Source: Chelatococcus asaccharovorans (GTDB lineage Bacteria > Pseudomonadota > Alphaproteobacteria > Rhizobiales > Beijerinckiaceae). Taken from it: a DNA stretch of 64,000 nucleotides. Shown here piece after piece: positions 8,364 to 17,017 of the stretch (its first letter is position 1; every line of letters starts with the position of its first letter). The notes under the pieces were generated by a model. The model saw nothing but the letters and a program-made list of their open reading frames with translations. It made no database searches and was not told the DNA's origin. The translations under genes and the position numbers were made by a program. The DNA is taken from assembly GCF_003201475.1 (NCBI RefSeq), contig NZ_QJJK01000005.1:310001-374000 (forward strand), in the 5' to 3' direction.

Positions 8364-9964
8364 ACGGACGTTCTCCGGCTTGCCACCCGATGCGCAGAGC
8401 CTCCGCAAATGAGGGCATCGACGCTGGCGACAGACGCCTCGTTCCAGGCGGTCATATAGGCTGTGAGTTTGGGGAAGAGCTCACCGGTCGCCGCCAGGGC
8501 ATCACGTATCTTCCCGGCGAGCTGATGCGGCTGTCCCGGCCGATCGGCGACATAGACGGCGCGCAGTTCCGGATGGTCACGAAACAGGTGGCAGGAGGGA
8601 CCGATGAGGCAGGGCACGCCTTCGGCCAAGCTTTCGAGAGGCAGCATCGGGAGGCATTCCGAGGTCGTGATGGACAAGGTGATCGCTGTCTTGCGCAGGG
8701 CCGCCCGGAGATCCCCCGGCCTGAGCGGATCGGGCGAAATCTCGCCGATCCTGAGGCCTAGCTCCTCGATCAACGCCAGGGCGCGGCTGTCAAAGCCGGC
8801 GCCGCTGACGGTGATGTGGCGGAGCTCCGAGAGCGCGCAAAGCGTTGCGTAGGGCAGCTTGCGGTAGTGTGACGAGCCGGACAGCCAGATGCCGGCGCTA
8901 TCGCGAGCGTCGGTGGGACGGATGCCGGCGGGGTCGACGGCGACACGATTCTGCACAAAGGCCGCGTCGAAGCCCAGCGACCGCAGGAAGCCGTCGAGCC
9001 CCTTCTTCACCACCCCGATGCGGCGGATATGTCCCGCGCTTGCGGCGTCGAGCCACATCTGGAGAAGGCCCCAGTCCGCTGGCTCGCCCATCTGCAGGAA
9101 GCTCGAATGCCAAAGCAGATCGGTCGCGATAGGGCGACGTCGGCGGATGGCCTCGACCAGCTTGCGCATGGAAGGATCGCAACCCGACATCACCAGCCGG
9201 TCGATCGGCAGATAGGCGATGCGTGCGGCACAGGTCTCGATCTCCGCCGCAGAGAGATCTTCCGGATGGCTGTCGTCGACGGGAATGGGCAGCGCGCGAT
9301 TGAAGAGATTGACGGTTGCCGCCGCCGGTCCGCGCCAGCGTGGCGTATAGAGCGCCAACGTCACGGCCTGCGCGTCGGACTGTGTGGGAGCGGCCATCGC
9401 CGTGGCGATATGGCGGTCGAGCGCGCTTTCCAGGGCTTTGAGTCGGAGCTGTCGCGCGCTGGTTCGGCGCTGGCCGGCCCGCACCGCCCGCGCCGCCGGG
9501 CCAGTGCCCACCGGGCGGGCGGTCGTATCGTCGAGCGTCACGATCAGCGGCGGGCAATCGGCTGCGTCGATGCGCACCTTGCCTGCAAGGGGGTGGCTCA
9601 AGAGTTCCACCTGGCCGCCGGTGAAGGGCAGACGCATCACGTCGCCTGCCGTGAGACGGATCGCGTAGGGCAGGTGAACGCCGTGGCCGATGCGCAGGTT
9701 GCGGATGCGTTCGCCGCCGGTCGGCAGTGGGAGCGCCGCGAGATCGATCGATCTGCCGAGGGCTGTCGTGGCGCCGGTGACGATGACCGGTTCGTCCGGC
9801 AGCCAGCGTGCCAGGATGGACGGCACCGGCACGACAAGGGTTTCGCCTGGCGCCGGCCGCATGGCTTGTGCCGCCTGCAGGCTGGCACGCGAGGCGCGCG
9901 GACCCGCTCGCCCAGGCAGTTGCCGGACAAGGCGGCGGAGGAGGAGGGATAGCTGGCCACGCAT
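8360..9964 (-). CDS. Probable GT-B type glycosyltransferase
   Basis: 534 residues. The C-terminal part carries a GT-B donor-site pattern: AGIWLSGSSHYRKL, then TTSECLPMLPLESLAEGVP followed by CLIGPSCHLF, which matches the conserved glutamate region of group 1 glycosyltransferases. The first 170 residues are of a different, unrecognised type rich in short beta-like segments (GERIRNLRIGHGVHLPYAIR). The gene starts 4 nt after its upstream neighbour ends and its stop overlaps the next start by 4 nt, so the operon is tightly coupled. It probably transfers a sugar in synthesis of the same surface glycan as the downstream GT2-GT4 protein. The assignment rests on motif reading only. Confidence 0.65.
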   Translation of the reverse strand: MRGQLSLLLRRLVRQLPGRAGPRASRASLQAAQAMRPAPGETLVVPVPSILARWLPDEPVIVTGATTALGRSIDLAALPLPTGGERIRNLRIGHGVHLPYAIRLTAGDVMRLPFTGGQVELLSHPLAGKVRIDAADCPPLIVTLDDTTARPVGTGPAARAVRAGQRRTSARQLRLKALESALDRHIATAMAAPTQSDAQAVTLALYTPRWRGPAAATVNLFNRALPIPVDDSHPEDLSAAEIETCAARIAYLPIDRLVMSGCDPSMRKLVEAIRRRRPIATDLLWHSSFLQMGEPADWGLLQMWLDAASAGHIRRIGVVKKGLDGFLRSLGFDAAFVQNRVAVDPAGIRPTDARDSAGIWLSGSSHYRKLPYATLCALSELRHITVSGAGFDSRALALIEELGLRIGEISPDPLRPGDLRAALRKTAITLSITTSECLPMLPLESLAEGVPCLIGPSCHLFRDHPELRAVYVADRPGQPHQLAGKIRDALAATGELFPKLTAYMTAWNEASVASVDALICGGSAHRVASRRTSV

Positions 9965-9968
9965 GACG

Positions 9969-11141
9969 TCAGGCCGCCGGGGACATCAGGAGCGGGGAAG
10001 CCGTCGCTCTATCGGCGGCAGGGGCGCGTGAAGCCTCGCGGATGCTGTCGTGCAGCATCGCCCATTGCTTGTGGTAGCCTTGTACGAGCGCGCCGAGCAT
10101 CACGCCGAGCTCGTCCGCCTGCTCCCAGTAGGGAGAGGACATCGCATCGGCAACCGCGTCAGGCAGCGGGACAGCGCCCGGGCCGACGAGGACGAGCCCT
10201 CCCTGGTCCAGGACGACGAGCGCCTCGAGGTCCACGACGCCATCGGGAAACGGCGCGACATAGACCACGGGTGTTCCGGCGAGCCGCGCGAGCGCATCCT
10301 CGACGGTGAGATAGGGCAACAACCTCTTTCCCAAGCCGAACGATTTCAGCAGCGCTGTGAGGTGGGCCATCTCCTCGGGCACGAGGATAGCGCCCACGCG
10401 ATCGCCCGCCTCCGCCACCGCAATGGCCGCGATGGCGGCGACATGGCCGTGGGAGGGCGTTTCTCCGGTCCCGCGCCCGATCAGCAGGGCCACACGTCCC
10501 ATGCGTGGGCGCCGGCGCGCCGATACAGGGCGCAACCGGCACGGCAGGGCCGATCCGCCGAGCGCGGTGACGGCGCCCGTCAGGGCGTCGTCGATGGTGA
10601 GGAGCTTGAGCCGGTCAGGGTCGTGGCGCTGGAAGCCGACGAGATCCCGTAGCGCCTCCCAATCGCCGGATTGCCAGCAGAGGCCCGCGTTGAGGATATA
10701 CAGGACGTTGATGTCAGGGATGCGGTTGAGAAGTAAGCCGGCGAACCTGCGTGCCAGCGGCCCATCCACGAGGACGACGCTGGTGAGCTCCGTGCTGCGC
10801 AGGCAGGCTTCGATGAGCCGGGCGCTTTCTGCGGCTTCGACGAGGGCGCTGAGGTCAAAGATGATGCGCGCCGGTGGAACCGGTGGTGCCAGATGGCGGC
10901 TCAAGGCCCGGCCGCCGACACTCTCGACGATGTGACACGCTGGGGCCGGTTCCGCCGCGGCATTGCGGCCGGGTGGCGCCTCGCCAAGCGCGGGGCTCTG
11001 ATCCGATTCGCCGGCGACCGTCCGATCATCGGCAGCGTCCGCCAGGGTCAGGCGATGCCGGTTTGAAGACGGCGTATTGTCTGTTCCCGTCGCACGCTGC
11101 TCCGATTGAGGCGTGCGCGCTGAAGGCTCGCGAGCAACCAC
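9969..11141 (-). CDS. Unrecognised protein, first gene of the glycosyltransferase operon
   Basis: 390 residues, starting at GTG 11141 (no in-frame ATG exists before about residue 223, and the frame is closed upstream near 11190). The first 85 residues are polar and probably disordered. From there the sequence alternates Rossmann-like strands (RIIFDLSALVEAAES, TSVVLVDGPLARRF, then RVALLIGRGTGETPSHG and GDRVGAILVPEEM), consistent with a GT-B fold lacking the classical donor signature. The operon context suggests a role in glycan synthesis. I cannot assign a function. The start is uncertain because only a weak GATGAGA precedes the GTG. Confidence 0.55.
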   Translation of the reverse strand: MVAREPSARTPQSEQRATGTDNTPSSNRHRLTLADAADDRTVAGESDQSPALGEAPPGRNAAAEPAPACHIVESVGGRALSRHLAPPVPPARIIFDLSALVEAAESARLIEACLRSTELTSVVLVDGPLARRFAGLLLNRIPDINVLYILNAGLCWQSGDWEALRDLVGFQRHDPDRLKLLTIDDALTGAVTALGGSALPCRLRPVSARRRPRMGRVALLIGRGTGETPSHGHVAAIAAIAVAEAGDRVGAILVPEEMAHLTALLKSFGLGKRLLPYLTVEDALARLAGTPVVYVAPFPDGVVDLEALVVLDQGGLVLVGPGAVPLPDAVADAMSSPYWEQADELGVMLGALVQGYHKQWAMLHDSIREASRAPAADRATASPLLMSPAA

Positions 11142-11697
11142 GGCAATCTCATCAATGAAATGATAATAAATAAGAATGACATATAGTTAATATATATTAA
11201 TATATTCCTAATAGGGCGCTGAAATCAATATAATGTTTATTATGTTTTGATATTGTTTCGCGTACCGGGGGTTATTATAATTGTTTATTCCAGATTGACG
11301 ATGATGGATCAATGGCGATTGACTATCCACACTATAAATCAATGGCTGAGAACGTGCATCGATAATGATTTCCTAATCTTAGACATTTTATGGAACCTGC
11401 GCGCGTGGGGGGCGAGCGCGACCAGCGCAGACGATGTCGCATCGCCTGCAGTTCGCGCCGATGGCGTGGCGCCTTGCGCATAGCGCCTGGCTGGCTTATG
11501 TCGCGCTGGCATGGATGATCCATTCGCGATCAGCCGCCATCCCTGCCGAGGGGGGCATTCTTCGACCGGTCTGAGAATCCTGGTGGAAAATGCATGCGTT
11601 TCATGATGCCCTGCATGGGTTGCGGGCTGCTGCCCGCGGCCTTCGCCGGACAACCGGTTTCCGGTTTCGGCAGGAATGAGAAATCGAGGTTGTGAGA
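11142..11697. promoter_or_regulatory. A/T-rich regulatory region upstream of the glycosyltransferase operon and argH
   Basis: About 560 bases between divergent genes. The part from 11160 to about 11400 is very A/T-rich: I count 13 G/C in 11161-11220 and 17 in 11221-11280, against a window that is mostly above 60% GC. It contains many TA steps (for example TTAATATATATTAATATATT near 11188). This is the natural promoter area for the minus-strand glycosyltransferase operon. The 3' part (11400-11690) returns to normal composition and leads into argH, with GAGG at 11686-11689. A 78-codon plus-strand frame at 11247 has no ribosome site or family likeness, and I do not call it. Confidence 0.6.
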
Positions 11698-13137
11698 GTG
11701 ACCCGCGACACGACTGGACCGAGCGCAGAGCCGAAGACGGCGAGCACAGATGGCGCCAATGGCGGCAACGCCATGTGGGGTGGGCGGTTCTCCGCCTCGC
11801 CGAGCGCCCTGATGGAGGCGATCAACGTTTCGATCGGATTCGACAAGCGTCTCGCCGGCGAGGACATCGCGGGCTCCCTTGCCCATAGCGACATGCTGGC
11901 CGCGACCGGCATCATCACCGAGGCGGACCGGGATGCGATCCACCTTGGCCTCGAGGCTGTGCGCGGCGAAATCGCGGAGGGGCGGTTCACGTTCTCCACG
12001 GCCCTCGAAGACATCCACATGAACGTCGAGGCGCGCCTGCGCGAGATCGCCGGGCCGGCGGCGGGGCGGCTGCACACCGCGCGCAGCCGCAACGATCAGG
12101 TCGCCACCGACATCCGCCTGTTCGTGCGTGATGCCCATGACCGCGCCGAAGCAGGATTCACCGCCCTCATGCGGGCCCTGCTGACGCAGGCGGAGCGCCA
12201 TGTGGCGACGGTGATGCCCGGCTTCACGCATCTGCAGAGTGCCCAGCCGGTGACATTCGGTCACCATCTCATGGCCTATGTCGAGATGATCGGGCGCGAT
12301 CGCAGCCGGATGCGCGATTCCCGCAAGCGGCTTAACGAATGTCCGTTGGGCGCGGCAGCCCTTGCCGGCACGTCCTTTCCCATCGACAGGCACATGACGG
12401 CCAAGGCGCTGGGTTTCGACGGGCCGACGCGCAATTCGCTGGATTCGGTCTCGGACCGGGATTCCCTTCTGGAATATATGACCGTTGCGTCGATCGCTGC
12501 CGTCCATCTGTCGCGCCTGGCCGAAGAACTCGTGGTGTGGATGACGCCGCAGTTCGCTTTCGTGCGTCTCTCGGACCGCTGGACGACCGGCTCCAGCATC
12601 ATGCCGCAGAAGAAGAACCCGGACGCCGCCGAGCTGGTGCGCGCCAAGACGGGCCGCATCTTCGGCGCCCTGATGGGGCTCCTGACCGTCATGAAGGGCC
12701 TGCCGCTTGCCTATTCCAAGGACATGCAGGAGGACAAGGAGCGGCTGTTCGATGCGGTCGACACGCTGGAGCTGTCTCTCGCGGCCATGGCGGGGATGAT
12801 CGAGGATCTCTCGGTCAATGAAAGACGCATGGCGGCTGCCGCCGGCGCCGGCTTTGCAACCGCGACGGATCTGGCCGACTGGCTCGTGCGGACGCTCGAC
12901 ATGCCGTTCCGCGATGCGCATCACGTCACCGGCCGGCTGGTGGCGGAAGCCGAACGGCAAGGCGTTGACCTGGAGGACCTGCCGCTTAACGCCTTCAAGG
13001 CCGTCGAGCCGCGCATCACCGAGGCGGTGTATGATGTGCTTGGCGTGGACAATTCGGTGAAATCGCGCACCAGCTTCGGTGGCACCGCGCCTGCCTGCGT
13101 CGCGGAGCAGATCGCCTGGTGGAAAAGTAAACTCTGA
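11698..13137 (+). CDS. argH: Argininosuccinate lyase
   Basis: About 479 residues of the fumarase/aspartase superfamily. ArgH splits argininosuccinate into arginine and fumarate, the last step of arginine synthesis. Key motifs are present: [13 protein letters not shown] (substrate loop), [14 protein letters not shown] (with the general-acid/base histidine region), and the superfamily signature [11 protein letters not shown] near residue 300. The conserved core begins at MWGGRFS (ATG 11773); I start at GTG 11698 because GAGG lies 8 nt upstream, but a GTG at 11692 or the ATG at 11773 are alternatives. The usual lptM-lysA neighbours are absent; a flavoprotein follows 23 nt later. Confidence 0.95.
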   Translation: MTRDTTGPSAEPKTASTDGANGGNAMWGGRFSASPSALMEAINVSIGFDKRLAGEDIAGSLAHSDMLAATGIITEADRDAIHLGLEAVRGEIAEGRFTFSTALEDIHMNVEARLREIAGPAAGRLHTARSRNDQVATDIRLFVRDAHDRAEAGFTALMRALLTQAERHVATVMPGFTHLQSAQPVTFGHHLMAYVEMIGRDRSRMRDSRKRLNECPLGAAALAGTSFPIDRHMTAKALGFDGPTRNSLDSVSDRDSLLEYMTVASIAAVHLSRLAEELVVWMTPQFAFVRLSDRWTTGSSIMPQKKNPDAAELVRAKTGRIFGALMGLLTVMKGLPLAYSKDMQEDKERLFDAVDTLELSLAAMAGMIEDLSVNERRMAAAAGAGFATATDLADWLVRTLDMPFRDAHHVTGRLVAEAERQGVDLEDLPLNAFKAVEPRITEAVYDVLGVDNSVKSRTSFGGTAPACVAEQIAWWKSKL

Positions 13138-13160
13138 ACAAGGCGCAGAACACCCCGTCC

Positions 13161-14369
13161 ATGCCAAAAAGCGTTGCGATCATCGGTGCCGGCCCGGGCG
13201 GCTTGATGGCGGCGGAGTGCTTGGCGCGCAAGGGTCACACCGTCACCATCTTCGAGCGCATGCCGAGCCCGGCCCGCAAATTCCTGTTGGCGGGGCGCGG
13301 GGGCCTCAACATCACCCACAGCGAACCGCTGGCGCTGTTTCTGAAGCGCTATGGCCGCGCGGAAGCATGGCTGAAGCCCGTGCTCGAGCAGTTCTCGCCG
13401 ACGGATCTCCGCAATTGGGCGGCGGATCTCGGCATCGAGACCTTCGTGGGTTCGAGCGGGCGTGTCTTCCCGAAGGCCATGAAGGCGTCTCCGCTCCTGC
13501 GGGCCTGGCTGGCGCGGCTCCGCGGCGCGGGGGTCGCGATCAGGTTGCGCCACACCTGGCGCGGCTTCGACGAGGCAGGCCGCCCCGTGATCGAGGGACC
13601 GGGTGGCGAAACGGCCGCCTTCGCAGCGGACGCGACGCTCCTGGCGCTTGGCGGCGCGAGCTGGCCGCGCCTCGGCAGCGACGGCGGCTGGCGCAGCATC
13701 CTGGCCGATGCGGGCATCGCCGTGGCAGCCTTCCAGCCCGCCAATTGCGGATTTGCCGTCTCCTGGTCGGATCACATGCGCGACCGTTTTTCCGGCGCGC
13801 CCGTCAAGCGGATCGCCCTGATGACGGCAAGCCGGCGCGTGCGGGGCGAGGCCGTCATCACCCGCCAGGGCATCGAAGGCGGTGCGGTCTACGCGCTCGC
13901 CGATACCCTGCGCGAGGACATCGCCCGCTTCGGCAAGGCTTTGCTGGTGGTCGACCTGCGCCCGGACCTGACGGTCGAGGAACTCACCCGCCGGCTCAAC
14001 CGCCCGCGCGGCAGCCAGTCTCTCTCCAATCATCTGCGCAAGGCGGCCGCCCTGTCGCCGGTGGCCACGGCGCTGTTGCGAGAGCCCAAAGGCCCCTTCC
14101 CGCAGACAGCGGACGCATTGGCGCGCCATATCAAGGCCTTGCCCCTCGTGCTCGACGGCGCGCATCCCATCGAACGGGCCATCTCGACTGCCGGCGGCAT
14201 CGTGCTCTCGGAGCTGGACGAGCGGTTCATGCTGCGCCGCCTGCCGGGTGTCTTCGCCGTCGGCGAGATGCTGGACTGGGAGGCGCCGACGGGCGGCTAC
14301 CTCCTGCAGGCGACATTCGCGACAGCCGTTGCGGCCGCCGAGGGCATCGACCGCTATCTCACGACGTGA
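13161..14369 (+). CDS. HI0933/BaiN-type FAD-dependent oxidoreductase
   Basis: 402 residues of the HI0933-like flavoprotein family (I recall the subgroup TIGR03862). The N terminus is a dinucleotide-binding Rossmann motif (AIIGAGPGGLMAAE), followed by the family-specific RKFLLAGRGGLNITHSE and a C-terminal FAD-contacting segment (FAVGEMLDWEAPTGGYLLQ). The physiological substrate of this subgroup is not established; related proteins are linked to reduction of unsaturated or steroid substrates or to tRNA/rRNA modification by analogy only. It starts 23 nt after argH on the same strand and is probably co-transcribed with it. Confidence 0.85.
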   Translation: MPKSVAIIGAGPGGLMAAECLARKGHTVTIFERMPSPARKFLLAGRGGLNITHSEPLALFLKRYGRAEAWLKPVLEQFSPTDLRNWAADLGIETFVGSSGRVFPKAMKASPLLRAWLARLRGAGVAIRLRHTWRGFDEAGRPVIEGPGGETAAFAADATLLALGGASWPRLGSDGGWRSILADAGIAVAAFQPANCGFAVSWSDHMRDRFSGAPVKRIALMTASRRVRGEAVITRQGIEGGAVYALADTLREDIARFGKALLVVDLRPDLTVEELTRRLNRPRGSQSLSNHLRKAAALSPVATALLREPKGPFPQTADALARHIKALPLVLDGAHPIERAISTAGGIVLSELDERFMLRRLPGVFAVGEMLDWEAPTGGYLLQATFATAVAAAEGIDRYLTT

Positions 14370-14454
14370 TCACAACGGGACGTTTCCGCTTTTTCCAATG
14401 ATACGGGAACGCCCCATCCGACAGATCTTGCGTGTTTCGCGACGGACAACCGTT

Positions 14455-15579
14455 TCACGCTTGTCCTGGAATGGCCTTGGGCGGCGTCAGCCCGAAGCGC
14501 TCGCCCAAGGCGGCAAAAGCGGCAAATGTCGCGGGATCGACGGGAATGCCCTTGGCCGCGCGCTCAGTCTCGATCCGCCATTCGCGGTCACCCGGCGCCA
14601 TCGGCGGCTCCGCGCCTTCGGCCGGTTCCATGCCACGCAATGCGGCGAGGTAATTGATCATGATGCCGTCATAGACCGCGCGGGGCACGAAGGCCTCCGG
14701 ATCGATGGCCAGCACGAACTGGCCGAGCTCACGGGGCGTGCCGACGCTATCCCAGGCCGGCAGGTCGATGCTCGCCCGCATGCCCGTGAGCGCGGCGGAC
14801 AGCACCTCCGCAAGGCCGCCGAGGCCGGCACCCTTGAAGCCAAACAGGCTGCCGCCTAGAGGCAGAAGGCCTGTCGCCCGTTGGGAATCGGTGGTCGGCT
14901 TGCCCTCGCTGTCGACAGAGGTATCAGGCGGCACGCCCACGCCAAGCGAGCGATAGAGCATGATGCGGTTCGCCGGGATGGAGCTTGTGGCGAAGTCGAG
15001 CAGCCATGGCCGCTGGCCTGGCACCGGCGCGCCGATGGCGAAGGGGTTCGTCCCATGGAAGGGGCGGCGGCTGCCGAACAGATGGACGAAGGAGTCGGAA
15101 TTGCAGGTGGACAGGCCGATCATCCCGGCCTCGATCGCCTGCATGGGATAGGCGCCAGCGGCGCCGAAATGGTTGGAGCGCTGGATGGCGACCGCGCCGA
15201 TGCCCGCCTCGCGGGCGAGCGCGATGGCGTGGTCCATCGCGACGGAGGCCACGAGCGCGCCGTGCCCGTTGTCGCCATCAAGGACGCCGGACCCGGGGCG
15301 CGATTGGGTGAAGCGCGGCTGGGGCCCCTTGTTGATGCAGTTGCCGTCGATTTCCCTGACGTAATGCGGCAGCAGCCGGACGCCGTGGCTGTCCACGCCG
15401 AGGCGGCTGCCGTGCATCATCACGCGCGTCGCGGCCTTTGCGGTTGCGTCATCCGTGCCGATGCGACGGAACACGTCTTCCACGAAGCGCGCCAGGTCCT
15501 CGGCGCGGACGCGCGGCTCCGCGTTGATGGCGCTGTAACCCGCTGCAGGATTGAGATGGGATGGGTCGTTCTGGTCCAT
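14455..15579 (-). CDS. Ldh-family (malate/L-lactate-type) NAD(P)-dependent dehydrogenase
   Basis: 374 residues of the non-Rossmann Ldh2/malate dehydrogenase family, which includes AllD, ComC and YiaK. Family landmarks are RLGVDSHGVRLLPHYV (catalytic His in the SHG motif), SNHFGAAGAYPMQA, and the nucleotide-binding loop near PFHGTNPFAIGAP. Members reduce 2-keto acids or oxidise 2-hydroxy acids; the exact substrate here is unknown. AAGGGG sits 4 nt before ATG 15579. It is convergent with the flavoprotein gene and has repeat R1a just upstream of its start, so its promoter must lie in or beside the repeat. Confidence 0.88.
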   Translation of the reverse strand: MDQNDPSHLNPAAGYSAINAEPRVRAEDLARFVEDVFRRIGTDDATAKAATRVMMHGSRLGVDSHGVRLLPHYVREIDGNCINKGPQPRFTQSRPGSGVLDGDNGHGALVASVAMDHAIALAREAGIGAVAIQRSNHFGAAGAYPMQAIEAGMIGLSTCNSDSFVHLFGSRRPFHGTNPFAIGAPVPGQRPWLLDFATSSIPANRIMLYRSLGVGVPPDTSVDSEGKPTTDSQRATGLLPLGGSLFGFKGAGLGGLAEVLSAALTGMRASIDLPAWDSVGTPRELGQFVLAIDPEAFVPRAVYDGIMINYLAALRGMEPAEGAEPPMAPGDREWRIETERAAKGIPVDPATFAAFAALGERFGLTPPKAIPGQA

Positions 15580-15610
15580 GGTGCCCCTTGTCCTCGATCT
15601 TTTGTCGCGA

Positions 15611-15769
15611 GTGGAGCGAATTTGACATGTGAGTCCCGCCTGACATGAGGCTCCAGATCAAATGTCAAATTCGCTCCACTAAACCTATTAACTTGCTAGT
15701 GGTTCTCTTGACTCCGACATCGGCTCCAAGGCCCGTATCAGACGGATGCAAATGTCGGAGCAGAACCAC
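15611..15769 (+). repeat. Repeat family R1, double-palindrome element (copy R1a)
   Basis: Two adjacent long palindromes. The first (15611-15679) has arms GTGGAGCGAATTTGACAT and TGTCAAATTCGCTCCAC; the second (about 15699-15769) has arms starting GTGGTTC with CTCCGACAT and closing with ATGTCGGAG and GAACCAC. A short linker, ACCTATTAACTTGCTA, joins them. The same two palindromes in reverse order and orientation lie at 36761-36923. The rest of the 15580-15958 intergenic space has no gene; an A/G-rich AAAGG at 15946-15950 serves the next start. Confidence 0.9.
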
Positions 15770-15958
15770 GCGTTCGGACTTCACCCCTGTCGCTGATAGC
15801 GGCGGGCAGCGCCTGCGGCAAGCGGCTTTTGGCAGGTGACATGTCAGTCACGACGCGGGCTTGACGCTTGTTCTCATCGGCGTTGAATATGCGCGCCCCG
15901 CCGACTCCGCTGGCGCCAGCAGTCCTGCGCCACATCCCTGTTCCGAAAGGTCTGTCCC

Positions 15959-16894
15959 GTGACAGTCGATCCCGACCTCGTCCCTATCCTCGCGCGCATC
16001 AAGGCGGCTCCCGCCGTCGATTACCGCACCATGCCCATGGACGAAGCGCGCGCGATCTTCACCGCCGGAAATGCGGCCTTCAACCGCGCACCGCCGCACG
16101 TGGCCGAGGTGACGGATCTGGAGATTCCCGGCGATGATGGCCCGCTGCGCGCCAGGCTCTACCGGCCGAGCCTCGCCGAGGACGCGCCTGTCGTGGTCTA
16201 CGCCCACGGCGGCGGCTGGACCTTCGGCTCCGTCGATACTCACGACGGCACCATGCGCCGGCTCGCCCTGAGATCGGGCGCCGCGGTGCTTGGCGTCGAC
16301 TATCGCCTCGCGCCGGAGCACCCCTTCCCGAAGCCCCTCGACGACGTGCTCGCCGCCATCCGTTTCGTCGAGAACGGAGGGCTCGGGCAAAGCGTTGATG
16401 CATCCAGGATCGCGGTGTCGGGCGATTCCGCGGGCGCCAACCTTACGCTGGCGGCGCTTCTGGCGCGGCGGGATGCCGGGCTGCCGCAACTCCGCACGGC
16501 GGCCCTGTTCTATGGCTGCTATGCGCCAGACCACGGCACGGCGAGCCATGCGCGCCTCGGCGATGGCACCTACCTGCTCTCGACAGCCAGCATGCAGTGG
16601 TATTGGGGCAATTTCCTCGGGGCGCTGCCGCAGGATACGGATTCGCTCGCCGCTCCGCTGCGCGCGCCGCTCAAAGGACTGCCGCCGCTCTATCTCAATG
16701 CCGCGGGGCTCGACCCGTTGCTGGATGACACGCTGGCCTTGAGCGCCGCGCTGGCAGAGGCCGGCGTGAGTTTCCGGCTCGATGTCGTCCCGGGCGTCGT
16801 GCATGGCTTTCTCCGCATGGCGGCCGAATTGCCGGCGGCGGACAAGGCCTTGGCCGACGCGGGCGCCTATCTCGCGGGGTACTTCGCGCGCTGA
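15959..16894 (+). CDS. Alpha/beta hydrolase, hormone-sensitive-lipase-type esterase
   Basis: 311 residues. It has the oxyanion-hole motif HGGGW (83-87), the YRLAPEHPFP segment typical of the HSL family, the nucleophile elbow GDSAG (S157), a catalytic aspartate in GLDPLLDD and the histidine in VVHGFLR. It most likely hydrolyses short acyl esters in the cytoplasm, and no signal peptide is seen. The start is GTG 15959, with AAAGG 8 nt upstream. It precedes the hexuronate genes on the same strand by 123 nt; a link, such as removing acetyl groups from a plant-derived uronide, is only a guess. Confidence 0.88.
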   Translation: MTVDPDLVPILARIKAAPAVDYRTMPMDEARAIFTAGNAAFNRAPPHVAEVTDLEIPGDDGPLRARLYRPSLAEDAPVVVYAHGGGWTFGSVDTHDGTMRRLALRSGAAVLGVDYRLAPEHPFPKPLDDVLAAIRFVENGGLGQSVDASRIAVSGDSAGANLTLAALLARRDAGLPQLRTAALFYGCYAPDHGTASHARLGDGTYLLSTASMQWYWGNFLGALPQDTDSLAAPLRAPLKGLPPLYLNAAGLDPLLDDTLALSAALAEAGVSFRLDVVPGVVHGFLRMAAELPAADKALADAGAYLAGYFAR

Positions 16895-17017
16895 AGCCTG
16901 TTTATTGCCGAAAGAAAACAGGATAACTCCATTGCGCCCATTCCCGGCGAGCAAAGCGGCGCGCTGCCCGATCGCCGCGGATCCGTGTTGCCAACAAGGG
17001 AAGTCTGGGATCCCGAT

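Noticed and set aside
11247-11483. 78-codon plus-strand frame in the A/T-rich region
   Set aside because: No ribosome site, no family likeness, and it spans an abrupt composition change.
11530-13167. 545-codon minus-strand frame opposite argH
   Set aside because: argH is unmistakable on the plus strand, and the antisense product has no recognisable motif.
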